Positions 15,297 to 23,752 of a DNA stretch of 64,000 bases are shown in pieces. Where the stretch lies: NCBI RefSeq assembly GCF_039832105.1, contig NZ_JBDOHS010000014.1:1-64000 (forward strand), read 5' to 3'. How positions within the stretch are numbered: the stretch's first letter is position 1; the number at the start of each line of letters is the position of its first letter. This DNA comes from Dorea_A sp016295505 (GTDB taxonomy: Bacteria; Bacillota; Clostridia; Lachnospirales; Lachnospiraceae). The notes beneath the pieces were generated by a model that was not told the origin of the DNA, did no database searches, and saw nothing but the letters and a program-made list of their open reading frames with translations. Made by a program: the position numbers and the translations under genes.

Positions 15297-15770
15297 TTAT
15301 TCTTCCGACTGCACCAGTGTAACGTCCTTTACCCGCTTTCCCTTTGAAAAGCCACACTGCTTCAGTCCTTTTTCGATTACTTTTCCCATGGAATGATAAT
15401 CCAGCTCTACAGTCGTATCATCTTCCAGTCTGATCAGACATTTTCTGCACGCAGCCTGTTTCTGTCCACACAGCTGATAAGCAGTTTTCCTTTTCAGTGC
15501 ACCGATCTGTTCCAGTGCATCAACTGTGCGATATACCGTCGCATTTCCGATTCCCGGATCCTTCTTCACTGCCAGATAATATACTTCCTTACAGCAGGTA
15601 CAAGGTTCTTCCAGAATAATATCGATCAGAAGCTTCCGCTGTCTGGTAATCCGGAATCCATTGGCACGAAGCTGTTCTATGATGGATTCTTTTTCCGGCA
15701 CCTGAGAATCACAGGTCTGAAATTCTGTATCTTTTTCTTCCGTAACGGAACTTTGGCAATCCTTGTTCAT
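15297..15770 (-). CDS. Fur-family regulator, atypical Cys-rich
   Basis: This 157-aa protein has a Fur-type winged helix (NGFRITRQRKLLIDIILEEP, then DPGIGNATVYRTVDALEQIG). The C-terminal half is unusual: it lacks the HxHH/HDHxH cluster of Fur/PerR/Zur and instead has CTCCKEV (~60) and ACRKCLI (~110) cysteines plus CG near the end, so metal sensing would differ. It is the last gene of the feo operon, 17 bases after the Cys-rich mini-protein. It may tune iron uptake or sense a thiol-bound metal. Fur fold sure, ligand unknown. Confidence 0.8.
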   Translation of the reverse strand: MNKDCQSSVTEEKDTEFQTCDSQVPEKESIIEQLRANGFRITRQRKLLIDIILEEPCTCCKEVYYLAVKKDPGIGNATVYRTVDALEQIGALKRKTAYQLCGQKQAACRKCLIRLEDDTTVELDYHSMGKVIEKGLKQCGFSKGKRVKDVTLVQSEE

Positions 15771-15787
15771 CGTTTACTCTCCGGCTT

Positions 15788-15925
15788 CTAATGGCAATGT
15801 CCGCTGCAGTGTTTACAGTCACATCCGCACTGCAGAGATTTTCCGGCTTTTTTATCTTTTATCATGCTGCGTACGGCCATTCCTACGACTCCCACCAGCA
15901 CAAGTAATACTACTACTGTTCCCAT
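15788..15925 (-). CDS. FeoB-associated Cys-rich membrane protein
   Basis: This 45-aa protein reads MGTVVVLLVLVGVVGMAVRS, then a basic linker MIKDKKAGKS, then a Cys/His tail QCGCDCKHCSGHCH. One N-terminal membrane helix followed by a cytoplasmic metal-binding-like tail is the hallmark of the small protein next to feoB in many Firmicutes. It follows feoB by ~36 bases with a GGAGGTG ribosome site. It may hand iron on from, or stabilise, FeoB. Confidence 0.9.
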   Translation of the reverse strand: MGTVVVLLVLVGVVGMAVRSMIKDKKAGKSLQCGCDCKHCSGHCH

Positions 15926-15961
15926 AAAACCTGCACCTCCTGTTTTTTCAATTGCTGCTGA

Positions 15962-18136
15962 TTAAGCTCTGACTTTTCCTGTAATACTTTTGGGAACTGT
16001 CAGATTCTGACTTTCCTTATATGGACGGAACAACAGATACAGGAAACCAATGATCATGATAAATGCAACCACAGTTCCGATACCGAATGTTCCGGTCGCA
16101 AGCAGTGTACCAATCTGATATACACACAGAGATACCACATATGCAAGCAGTGTCTGGTATCCGATTGCAAACCAGAACCATTTTGCATTGTTCATCTCAC
16201 GCTTAATTGCTCCCATCGCTGCAAAACAAGGTGCGCATAAGAGATTGAATACCAGAAAAGAATACGCTGCCACCTGAGTAAATGCACCTGCAAGGGATCC
16301 CCAGATCTCGGCGCCATCCTCGGCAACTTCTCCAAATCCATACAGAATTCCGAACGTTCCTACCACATTTTCTTTTGCAACTAACCCGGTAATAGCTGCC
16401 ACTGCTGCCTTCCAGTCTCCCCATCCAAGCGGAGTGAAGATCCAGGCGATTGCAGAACCGATTGCTGCAAGTATACTGTTTTCCATATCCTCAACCATAC
16501 CGAAGTGTCCGCCTTCGAATCCGAATCCCTGTGCAAACCATACAAAGATCGTAGACAGAAGAATGATGGTTCCGGCCTTCTTAATGAAAGACCATCCACG
16601 CTCCCATGTACTTCTCAACACATTACCGACTGTCGGCAGATGGTATGCCGGAAGCTCCATAACGAACGGTGCCGGATCTCCTGCGAACATCCTGGTCTTC
16701 TTTAAAATGATACCTGAGCATATAATTGCCGCAATACCTACAAAATATGCACTCGGAGCAACCCATGCAGCTCCGTCAAATAACGCACCTGCGATCAGAG
16801 CAATGATCGGAAGCTTTGCACCACATGGAATAAATGTAGTCGTCATGATCGTCATCTTGCGGTCTCTGTCATTTTCAATCGTTCTGGAAGCCATAACACC
16901 CGGAACACCACATCCGGTACCGATCAACATCGGGATAAACGACTTACCGGACAGTCCGAATTTGCGGAAGATACGATCCATGATAAAAGCGATACGTGCC
17001 ATATATCCACAGCCTTCCAGAAATGCCAGAAAAAGGAATAATACCAGCATCTGCGGAACAAATCCAAGTACTGCACCAACACCACTGATGATACCATCTA
17101 CCAGAAGTCCGGTAAGCCATGGGGCACAGCCGATAGATTCCAGCGCACTCTGTGCACCCGGAATGATCCACTCACCAAATAGCGTATCATTTGTCCAGTC
17201 AGTCAGGATGCTTCCGACTGTAGAAACAGACACATAATATACGATAAACATTACGACTGCAAAGATTGGCAGTGCAAGGAAACGATTGGTTACCACTCTG
17301 TCGATCTTATCTGATAAAGACATCTGATTCTTTACACGTTTTTTATAGCAGTCTTCAATGATACTTCCTATGTAATTATAACGTTCTCCGGTAATGATAC
17401 TTTCCGCATCATCATCCATCTCTTTTTCACAGCTTACAATATCTTCTTCGATATGATCCAGCAGGGATTTTTCAAGTTTCAGACTCTCCTGAACCTTCTC
17501 ATCCCGTTCAAAAAGCTTTACGGCATACCAGCGTTCCATACTCGATTCTACACGTCCTGTAATCGCTTCTTCGATGTGCGCAATTGCATGTTCTACGCAT
17601 CCGTCAAAGTTGTGTGCCGGCTGGCTGCTCTTTCCACTCTTAGCAATCGTTACGGCACGCTGTGCAAGCTGATCAATACCTTCTCCCTTTAATGCAGAGA
17701 TCTCTACAACTTTACAGCCGGTATCCTTTCCAAGGCGTTCAATATTCAGCACTTCTCCATTCTTTCTCACCAGATCCATCATATTTACTGCAATGATGAC
17801 CGGAATTCCAAGTTCGGTAAGCTGTGTTGTGAGATACAGATTTCTCTCCAAATTGGTTCCATCAATAATATTGATAATTGCGTCTGGTTTTTCTCCAATC
17901 AGAAAGTTTCTGGATACTACTTCCTCCAGCGTATAAGGAGACAGAGAATAGATTCCCGGAAGATCCACCAGAATTGCTTCTTCCCCTTTCGCTGTATATC
18001 CTTTGATTTTTCCTTCTTTTTTCTCCACTGTTACACCAGGCCAGTTTCCCACGAATTGATTGGAACCGGTCAGTGCATTAAACAATGTTGTCTTTCCACT
18101 GTTCGGATTACCCGCAAGTGCAATTTTTACTTTCAT
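15962..18136 (-). CDS. feoB: Ferrous iron transporter FeoB
   Basis: This 724-aa membrane GTPase imports Fe(II). The N-terminal G domain shows G1 GNPNSGKTTLFNALTG, G3 DLPGIYSLSP, and G4 NMMD at about residue 118, then a helical GDI region (~170-270). The membrane part has the two Gate domains with cysteines GTGCGVPGVMASR and IPCGAKLPIIALI, and ends in several further helices. Length is normal. It is followed by the Cys-rich mini-protein and preceded by two feoA genes. Confidence 0.96.
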   Translation of the reverse strand: MKVKIALAGNPNSGKTTLFNALTGSNQFVGNWPGVTVEKKEGKIKGYTAKGEEAILVDLPGIYSLSPYTLEEVVSRNFLIGEKPDAIINIIDGTNLERNLYLTTQLTELGIPVIIAVNMMDLVRKNGEVLNIERLGKDTGCKVVEISALKGEGIDQLAQRAVTIAKSGKSSQPAHNFDGCVEHAIAHIEEAITGRVESSMERWYAVKLFERDEKVQESLKLEKSLLDHIEEDIVSCEKEMDDDAESIITGERYNYIGSIIEDCYKKRVKNQMSLSDKIDRVVTNRFLALPIFAVVMFIVYYVSVSTVGSILTDWTNDTLFGEWIIPGAQSALESIGCAPWLTGLLVDGIISGVGAVLGFVPQMLVLFLFLAFLEGCGYMARIAFIMDRIFRKFGLSGKSFIPMLIGTGCGVPGVMASRTIENDRDRKMTIMTTTFIPCGAKLPIIALIAGALFDGAAWVAPSAYFVGIAAIICSGIILKKTRMFAGDPAPFVMELPAYHLPTVGNVLRSTWERGWSFIKKAGTIILLSTIFVWFAQGFGFEGGHFGMVEDMENSILAAIGSAIAWIFTPLGWGDWKAAVAAITGLVAKENVVGTFGILYGFGEVAEDGAEIWGSLAGAFTQVAAYSFLVFNLLCAPCFAAMGAIKREMNNAKWFWFAIGYQTLLAYVVSLCVYQIGTLLATGTFGIGTVVAFIMIIGFLYLLFRPYKESQNLTVPKSITGKVRA

Positions 18137-18207
18137 ATTCTGCCTCTCTTCCTTATATCATATCTATTTGTTTTTTTATAAGTTTTATTGCTTGTATTTA
18201 ACTTTTA

Positions 18208-18221
18208 TTAGTTTTTACTAA
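18208..18221. promoter_or_regulatory. Possible second DtxR-type site between feoA and feoB
   Basis: TTAGT-TTTT-ACTAA (18208-18221) is a short inverted repeat in the 108-base AT-rich gap between feoA and feoB. It resembles the TTAG part of the feo operator. AT-rich DNA yields such repeats by chance, so this is weak. Confidence 0.3.
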
Positions 18222-18244
18222 CTTATATCTAAAAAAATAATCAG

Positions 18245-18466
18245 TTATTGTACTTCTATCATTTCTGCATCCGCTTTTCTGAGAGATAATTCATATCCTC
18301 TGACTGTTACTTCCACCGGATCCCCAAGAGGTGCTACTTTTCTAACATAGACCTCCGTGTTTTTGGTAATACCCATATCCATAATTCTGCGTTTTACCGC
18401 ACCCTCTCCATGGAGCTTTACAACTTTCACTGTCTCTCCGCATTTTGCATCCTTTAATGTTGCCAT
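18245..18466 (-). CDS. feoA: FeoA domain protein
   Basis: This 73-aa SH3-like protein (MATLKDAKCGETVKVVKLHG, RRIMDMGITKNTEVYV, APLGDPVEVTVRGYELSLRK) matches FeoA, the small cytosolic partner of FeoB. The start at 18466 is set by AAGGAGG 7 bases upstream. It is the second of two feoA copies and lies 17 bases after the first. Confidence 0.92.
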   Translation of the reverse strand: MATLKDAKCGETVKVVKLHGEGAVKRRIMDMGITKNTEVYVRKVAPLGDPVEVTVRGYELSLRKADAEMIEVQ

Positions 18467-18482
18467 CTGTACACCTTCCTCC

Positions 18483-18695
18483 TTATACCATGATTTTATT
18501 CGCCATTTCCTTACTGATTGCCACACGTGAATCTTTCACCTTTACAATCAGATTTCCATTGATTTCTGATACGACAGTGACGAACCCGCCCATCACAAAC
18601 CCCAGGCTTTCTAAAAAACGTCTGGTTTCATCCTTTCCGCCAATTTTTCTGATTTGAATCATTCGGCCACTTTCGGCCATAGTCAAAGGCATCAT
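18483..18695 (-). CDS. feoA: FeoA domain protein, first copy
   Basis: This ~70-aa protein (MMPLTMAESGRMIQIRKIGG, ETRRFLESLGFVMGGFVTVV, IVKVKDSRVAISKEMANKIM) is a divergent FeoA SH3-like domain. It is first in the feo operon, with AGGTGG just upstream of the start. Tandem FeoA copies are common in Clostridia and may bind FeoB as a pair or hetero-oligomer. Confidence 0.9.
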   Translation of the reverse strand: MMPLTMAESGRMIQIRKIGGKDETRRFLESLGFVMGGFVTVVSEINGNLIVKVKDSRVAISKEMANKIMV

Positions 18696-18742
18696 AGTCC
18701 ACCTGCTTTCGTTTTTCAATAAACAATCTCATTTATTACATT

Positions 18743-18775
18743 GGTTAGTATATGCTTACCATTATTATATGTCAA
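18743..18775 (-). promoter_or_regulatory. feo promoter with overlapping DtxR-type palindrome
   Basis: On the minus strand TTGACA (18770-18775) and TATACT (18747-18752) are spaced 17 bases apart, a strong sigma-A promoter pointing at feoA. The plus-strand sequence GGTTAGTATATGCTTACC (18743-18760) is an 18-bp imperfect palindrome (14 of 18 positions symmetric) covering the -10. Its GGTTAG/CTTACC ends resemble DtxR/IdeR operators. The adjacent divergent DtxR-family gene is the likely regulator. Confidence 0.75.
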
Positions 18776-18855
18776 TAACTGTAATTGATATTTTTTTTCA
18801 ATATGAGAATCGATCTCTTCAATACGATTGTATGTCCGGGACATTTTCTTTGCAC

Positions 18856-18884
18856 TTGACCCACCGAAAAGTTACTGCTATAAT
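18856..18884 (+). promoter_or_regulatory. Promoter of the DtxR-family regulator
   Basis: TTGACC (18856-18861) and TATAAT (18879-18884) with a 17-base spacer, 43 bases before the ATG. No palindrome like the feo operator overlaps it, so the regulator itself may be constitutive. Confidence 0.8.
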
Positions 18885-18927
18885 CGATATAACTGTAGAA
18901 AACAACTCCAGAAAAGAGGAGAAAAAG

Positions 18928-19302
18928 ATGCGTAATAACCGATCTTCAGAAGATTATCTGGAAACCATATTATTATTGAGTAAAAAGCTTCCCGTTGTAC
19001 GTTCTGTAGATATTGCAACTGAACTGAATTTTTCAAAACCCAGTGTCAGTGTTGCTATGAAGCACCTTCGAGAAAATGAATGTATCGAAGTAAGTTCTGC
19101 CGGTTTCATCACATTAACCGAAAAAGGAAAGCAGATTGCCTCAAGTGTCTATGAACGTCATACTGTGTTATCCGACTGGCTGATTTCTCTGGGAGTATCC
19201 CCTGAGACTGCTGTGAATGATGCATGTGAGATGGAACACCAGATCAGTGATGAAAGTTTTCAGGCAATGAAAGAATTTATTAAAAAACATACATCAGAAT
19301 AG
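18928..19302 (+). CDS. DtxR/MntR-family metal-dependent repressor
   Basis: This 124-aa protein has the DtxR N-terminal winged helix (SSEDYLETILLLSKKLPVVR, DIATELNFSKPSVSVAMKHL) and the helical dimerisation/metal domain (VYERHTVLSDWLISLGVSPE, ACEMEHQISDESFQAMKEF), with the E/H/C-M-E-H pattern expected for metal ligands. It lacks the SH3-like third domain, as in MntR and short IdeR types. ATG at 18928 follows AGAGGAG. It is divergent from feoAAB, so Fe(II)-dependent repression of feo is the natural guess. Mn(II) sensing cannot be excluded. Confidence 0.9.
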   Translation: MRNNRSSEDYLETILLLSKKLPVVRSVDIATELNFSKPSVSVAMKHLRENECIEVSSAGFITLTEKGKQIASSVYERHTVLSDWLISLGVSPETAVNDACEMEHQISDESFQAMKEFIKKHTSE

Positions 19303-19332
19303 ATGTGATTTTTAATCCTTTCACTAAGAAAT

Positions 19333-19390
19333 AAGAATCACCCACGGAATTCCGTGCTTTGAAATACGAGATTTCCCGTGGGCGATTCTT
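19333..19390. terminator. Bidirectional terminator between the DtxR gene and cbiC
   Basis: A 15-bp stem with one mismatch, AAGAATCACCCACGG (19333-19347) with CCGTGGGCGATTCTT (19376-19390), is flanked by A/T-rich runs on both sides. It serves the two convergent genes. Confidence 0.8.
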
Positions 19391-19444
19391 ATTTTAATTT
19401 ATTTAAGACTACCGGTTTCCCGACAGCCCATATCACGGCTTCTG

Positions 19445-20083
19445 TCATGGAAGCATATAAAGCAATGCATTGCAGATGCAGGCAGCGATATTGCTTCCTC
19501 CCTTTCTGCCCCTTGCTACAATATATGGCACTTCTTCCTGCGACAATATCAGTTCCTTGGATTGTACCACATTAACAAAACCTACCGGGACACCAATCAC
19601 AAGCTCCGGTCGGATTCTTCCTCCCCTGATCATCTCATACAGATGAATCAATGCCGTCGGAGCGTTTCCTATGGCAAAAATCAGTTTTTCATCCAGTGCA
19701 CAGGCTTTTTCCATGCTTGCGACCGCTCTGGTCGTTCCATTCTCTTTTGCAGTCAGTGCGACATCTTCATCTGACATAAAGCAGTACACCTGACCGCCAT
19801 ATCTTGCAAGCTTCTTTTTATTAATTCCTGCTTTTCCCATCTGCGTATCCGTAATAATGGATGCTCCGTTTCGAATCGCTTCCAGCGCTTTTTCCACTGC
19901 ACCTTCCGAAAACATCAGATTTTTTGCATACTCAAAATCTGCGCTGGTGTGAATACAGCGCTTTACGATTGCGGCATGCTCTTCCGGAATACAGATTTCC
20001 ATCTGCTTCAGCTCTTCCGTAATAATCTCAAAGCTTCTTTTTTCAATCTCCGCAGGCAATACATTTTCAATCTCAATCTTCAT
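19445..20083 (-). CDS. cbiC: Cobalt-precorrin-8 methylmutase (CbiC)
   Basis: This ~212-aa enzyme moves a methyl group from C11 to C12 to give cobyrinate. Signatures: EIEKRSFEIITEEL at the N-terminus, the catalytic-His region VKRCIHTSADFEYAKNLMFS, and the GNAPTALIHLYEM segment and PVGFVNVVQSKE near the end. The start at 20083 is favoured over 20089 by spacing to AGGAGG and overlaps the cbiP stop. It is the last gene of the cobalamin operon. Confidence 0.93.
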   Translation of the reverse strand: MKIEIENVLPAEIEKRSFEIITEELKQMEICIPEEHAAIVKRCIHTSADFEYAKNLMFSEGAVEKALEAIRNGASIITDTQMGKAGINKKKLARYGGQVYCFMSDEDVALTAKENGTTRAVASMEKACALDEKLIFAIGNAPTALIHLYEMIRGGRIRPELVIGVPVGFVNVVQSKELILSQEEVPYIVARGRKGGSNIAACICNALLYMLP

Positions 20084-21653
20084 ATCCATCTTCCTCCTCT
20101 TCCAGAATCTGATAGATCCGTTCCATATCAAGGTGATTTCTTAACGTGTCAGCCAGTAAATTATATTGTGACTCTTTAAACTTTTTCAAATCTATAGTTC
20201 CACATTCATGAACATCAATTCCTTTTTCCCCAGCAAGTGCACGGACAATCTCTGTTACGATCTCCTCCCGGTCGAAGATTCCATGTACATAGGTTCCACA
20301 GACATTTCCTCTGGAAGCTCCGTCCTGATTTCGTATATATCCCAAATCTTTTCCGATGACTTCAGGTTCTTTATTCTTCTGCACGGTATCATATATCTCA
20401 TTCATCGGCAGGAGCCCCTTCAGTCCGGTTTCCCCCATATGAATTTCATACCCTTCAAATTCCATATCTTTCAGTCCCTGAAAGATTCCATCCGGATGCC
20501 GGAATGTCCCAACAACCCTGGTTCTGGTTTTCTCTCTTCCAAAGATTGTCTCCACCGGAAGAAGTCCCATTCCTCTCATACAGCCTCCGGATTCCACGCC
20601 ATCCGGATCTGACAACTTTTCTCCAAGCATCTGATAGCCCCCACAGATGCCCCAGACAGCCGTTCCTCCCGACGCTGCTTTTTGTATCGCAGCTTCCAGT
20701 CCGTTCTGGCGCATCCAGCGTAGATCTTCCATCGTATTCTTGGTCCCCGGAAGAATAATCATGTCCGGATGTCCGAGTTCACTGCACTGCTTCACATATC
20801 GAAGCGATACTCCACTCAGGTTTTCCAGCAGCATAAAATCTGTAAAGTTTGATATTCTGGGTGTACGTATCACTGCAATATCTATACTTCCGGCAGACAT
20901 ATCCTGCACATTTCTTTTCCGGCGTCCTTCAAACCGTTCCGTCAGACTGTCCTCATCTTCAATTTCTATCTGCATGTAGGGTGTAACTCCTACCACCGGA
21001 ATTCCGCCTTTTTGCTCCAGCATGTCAATTCCCGGATCCAGAATCGTCTTGTCTCCTCTGAATTTATTGATGATCAGTCCCCTGACCAGCTCTTTTTCCT
21101 CTTTTTCCAGAAGCATCAGAGTCCCCAGGAGTTGTGCGAACACTCCGCCCCGGTCAATATCACCGACCAGCAGCACCGGAGCATGTACCATTCTGGCAAG
21201 CCCCATATTTACGATGTCATCCTGCTTCAGATTGATCTCCGCCGGACTGCCCGCCCCTTCTATGACAATGATATCGTATTCTTCTTCCAGCTGATGAAAT
21301 GCCTTCAGAATATCCGGGATCAATTGCTTTTTATAGGCAAAATACTCCCTTGCGCTCATATTTCCAAGGACCTCTCCGTTTACAATGACCTGTGATCCCA
21401 CATCGTTGGTCGGTTTCAGGAGGATCGGATTCATCTGGACCTTTGGTGGGATTCCCGCGGCCTCTGCCTGTACGACCTGCGCTCTTCCCATCTCAAGTCC
21501 ATCTTCTGTGATAAATGAATTCAGTGCCATATTCTGCGACTTAAAAGGCGCCACTTTGTATCCATCCTGCCTGAAGATCCTGCATAACCCCGCACAGATC
21601 AGGCTTTTTCCTGCATTGGACATCGTGCCCTGTATCATAATTTTTTTAGCCAT
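20073..21653 (-). CDS. cbiP: Cobyric acid synthase (CbiP/CobQ)
   Basis: This 526-aa glutamine amidotransferase amidates side chains b, d, e and g of adenosyl-cobyrinate a,c-diamide. The N-terminal dethiobiotin-synthetase-like ATPase domain starts MIQGTMSNAGKSLICAGLCR, with SQNMALNSF. The C-terminal class-I GATase domain has the Cys nucleophile in VWGICGGYQMLGE and His in GTYVHGIFD. Length is normal. Ends overlap both neighbours. Confidence 0.95.
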   Translation of the reverse strand: MAKKIMIQGTMSNAGKSLICAGLCRIFRQDGYKVAPFKSQNMALNSFITEDGLEMGRAQVVQAEAAGIPPKVQMNPILLKPTNDVGSQVIVNGEVLGNMSAREYFAYKKQLIPDILKAFHQLEEEYDIIVIEGAGSPAEINLKQDDIVNMGLARMVHAPVLLVGDIDRGGVFAQLLGTLMLLEKEEKELVRGLIINKFRGDKTILDPGIDMLEQKGGIPVVGVTPYMQIEIEDEDSLTERFEGRRKRNVQDMSAGSIDIAVIRTPRISNFTDFMLLENLSGVSLRYVKQCSELGHPDMIILPGTKNTMEDLRWMRQNGLEAAIQKAASGGTAVWGICGGYQMLGEKLSDPDGVESGGCMRGMGLLPVETIFGREKTRTRVVGTFRHPDGIFQGLKDMEFEGYEIHMGETGLKGLLPMNEIYDTVQKNKEPEVIGKDLGYIRNQDGASRGNVCGTYVHGIFDREEIVTEIVRALAGEKGIDVHECGTIDLKKFKESQYNLLADTLRNHLDMERIYQILEEEEDGYED

Positions 21654-22681
21654 ACGATCAACCTTTCATTTTCTTCCTGTGTTCGCACTGCGATCCGATA
21701 GTACCCTGAATCCAGTCCCTCATAATTCTGACAGTCCCGGATCAGAAATCCTGCGTCCAGAGCCGCCTCATACAATCCCGGCCTTCCGGAAAAAAAGATA
21801 TAGTTTGCGCGGGATCCATAGACCTCATACCCCATCTTCCTCAATTCCCGTATCATCCATGACTTCTGAGCCCCTACATATTTTCTTGTCTGTTCTATGT
21901 ACTGTTCACAATCCTGAAGCACTGCCGTTCCTGCCACCTGTGCCAGAACAGAGACATTCCAGGGTTGGAGCATCTCTGCCATCGAATGCAGCAGCTGATG
22001 GTTCGCACTGATCGCATATCCCAGACGGATCCCCGGCATACAGAATATCTTAGTAAACGCTTTGACGATCAATAACTCCGGATACTGTTCCAGATATTCT
22101 TTACTTTCATACACTTCCGGAGTCTCCAGAAAATCCAGAAAACACTCGTCCAGTAAAAGTATGGCACCGCATTCTCTGCACTTTTTTAAAACTTTCAGAA
22201 TCAGATTTTTTTCTGTCACCTGTCCGGTCGGATTATTTGGATTGCACAAAAACACCATGTCCGTCTGTGGAGTGATCATCTTAAGAATCTCATCTTTCAC
22301 CTGAAATGCATCTTCCCTTTTCAGTATGCAGTAATCGACTTCCGCGTTCACCACCCGAAGTGCCCGTTCATATTCAGAAAATGCCGGTGCCGTCACCAGC
22401 GCCCGTTTTGGTCTGATCGCCAGTACCGCTGCAAAAAAAAGCTCTGCAGCCCCATTGCCGCAAAGTATATGATCCATATCTGTATGCTCAAAACCGCCAA
22501 TGGCTTCTCGAAGTTTACTGCACCACATATCCGGGTAACGGACGATATTTTCTGCATTGTTCTGCACAGCCCGAAGTGCGCTTTCCGGTACCCCGAGCGG
22601 ATTACTGTTCACCGAAAAGTCTGTCACATGCGGATTCCGGTAGATATCACCGCCATGCACCTGTCTGTTCTTTTTTTCCAC
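21635..22681 (-). CDS. cobD: Threonine-phosphate decarboxylase / aminotransferase-like (CobD)
   Basis: This 348-aa PLP enzyme of fold type I makes (R)-1-amino-2-propanol phosphate for the nucleotide loop. Seen: HGGDIYRNP and DFSVNSNPLGVP at the N-terminus, GNGAAELFFA, FLCNPNNPTGQV, the DECFLDF Asp, and the PLP lysine in VKAFTKIFCMPGIRLGY. The start codon is GTG at 22681, with AAGGAGA nine bases upstream. Related histidinol-phosphate aminotransferases are excluded by context. Confidence 0.9.
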   Translation of the reverse strand: MEKKNRQVHGGDIYRNPHVTDFSVNSNPLGVPESALRAVQNNAENIVRYPDMWCSKLREAIGGFEHTDMDHILCGNGAAELFFAAVLAIRPKRALVTAPAFSEYERALRVVNAEVDYCILKREDAFQVKDEILKMITPQTDMVFLCNPNNPTGQVTEKNLILKVLKKCRECGAILLLDECFLDFLETPEVYESKEYLEQYPELLIVKAFTKIFCMPGIRLGYAISANHQLLHSMAEMLQPWNVSVLAQVAGTAVLQDCEQYIEQTRKYVGAQKSWMIRELRKMGYEVYGSRANYIFFSGRPGLYEAALDAGFLIRDCQNYEGLDSGYYRIAVRTQEENERLIVWLKKL

Positions 22682-22759
22682 CTGTCCAACTCTCCTTATC
22701 AGGTATATCTGAATGTTTTCTCATCTATTCATCTATCTTACTTATATTTCAGATAATAG

Positions 22760-23752
22760 TCAATATACTGCCAGCAGGCAGACACTCTTGATTCCCACAA
22801 ATAAAACCAATGCCAGAACCGCTGTTCCAAAAAGAAGCACATGCGACTTCCTGATATCCCGGATCTCAATTCTGCGGATCGGATCTCCGATCGTCGGTTT
22901 CTCATACAGTTCTCCAAAATACCATGCATTTCCCGCAAGCTCCACATCCAGTGCACCCGCCATCACTGCTTCCGTCTGGGCAGCGTTCGGGCTTTTATGA
23001 TTATGACGGTCCCTGCGCCAGATACGGATTGCATTTTTCCAGTCCATATGCACACATGCTGCCGCCAGGATCATCAGCATCGCTGACACCCTGGCAGGGA
23101 TATAATTCACAATATCGTCCAGTCTGGCCGCTGCTGTTCCAAAGTAACGATATCTGTCATTCTTATATCCGATCATGGAATCCATGGTATTTACCGCCTT
23201 ATAGGCCAATCCCAGTACCGCTCCTCCGATTGCAAGATAGAACAGTGGCGCGATCACTCCGTCAGAGGTGTTCTCTGCTACCGTTTCTACAGCAGCCTTT
23301 GTTACTCCTTCTTCTGTCAGATTCCGGGTATCTCTTCCAACGATCATAGACACTGCTTTTCTCGCTTCATCGATTCCCTTTTCTTTCAGTGCCAGATAGA
23401 CTTTATCACTCTCATCTCTCAGAGATCTTGTTGCAAGAATCTGATAACACATAAAACTCTCTATCACAAGCCCCAGCTGCCAGGCATATGCATATGCAAT
23501 GCAGAGGATCAGCGCCGGCACCGCCGTACTGACAGAAAGAACGATCAGAGCCAGAACTCCTCCTGCAATCCGTTCTCCGGTCTTATTCTTCGGGAAACAG
23601 CTTCTGATAATTTTTTCCGTACCGGTAATCAGATGTCCGATCATCCTCACCGGATGATACAGCCATCTGGGATCCCCCAGAATCAGATCCAGAACAAATC
23701 CTGCTGCCACTGCAATTGTCATCCATATCACTCTCTGTAATCCCAAGCTCAT
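22760..23752 (-). CDS. cbiB: Adenosylcobinamide-phosphate synthase (CbiB)
   Basis: This ~330-aa integral membrane protein joins aminopropanol (phosphate) to adenosylcobyric acid. Conserved N-terminal DLILGDPRWLYHPVRMIGHL, the RDTRNLTEEG and VAETVAENTSDGVIAPLFYL motif, then NTMDSMIGYKNDRYRYFG are diagnostic. Several hydrophobic helices follow the family pattern. ATG at 23752 has GGAGAAGG just upstream. Its first ~57 codons overlap the C-terminus of the upstream phosphatase gene in another frame. Confidence 0.94.
   Translation of the reverse strand: MSLGLQRVIWMTIAVAAGFVLDLILGDPRWLYHPVRMIGHLITGTEKIIRSCFPKNKTGERIAGGVLALIVLSVSTAVPALILCIAYAYAWQLGLVIESFMCYQILATRSLRDESDKVYLALKEKGIDEARKAVSMIVGRDTRNLTEEGVTKAAVETVAENTSDGVIAPLFYLAIGGAVLGLAYKAVNTMDSMIGYKNDRYRYFGTAAARLDDIVNYIPARVSAMLMILAAACVHMDWKNAIRIWRRDRHNHKSPNAAQTEAVMAGALDVELAGNAWYFGELYEKPTIGDPIRRIEIRDIRKSHVLLFGTAVLALVLFVGIKSVCLLAVY

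Noticed and set aside
16434..17237. 267-aa plus-strand frame
   Set aside because: It is the antisense shadow of feoB, which is unambiguous.
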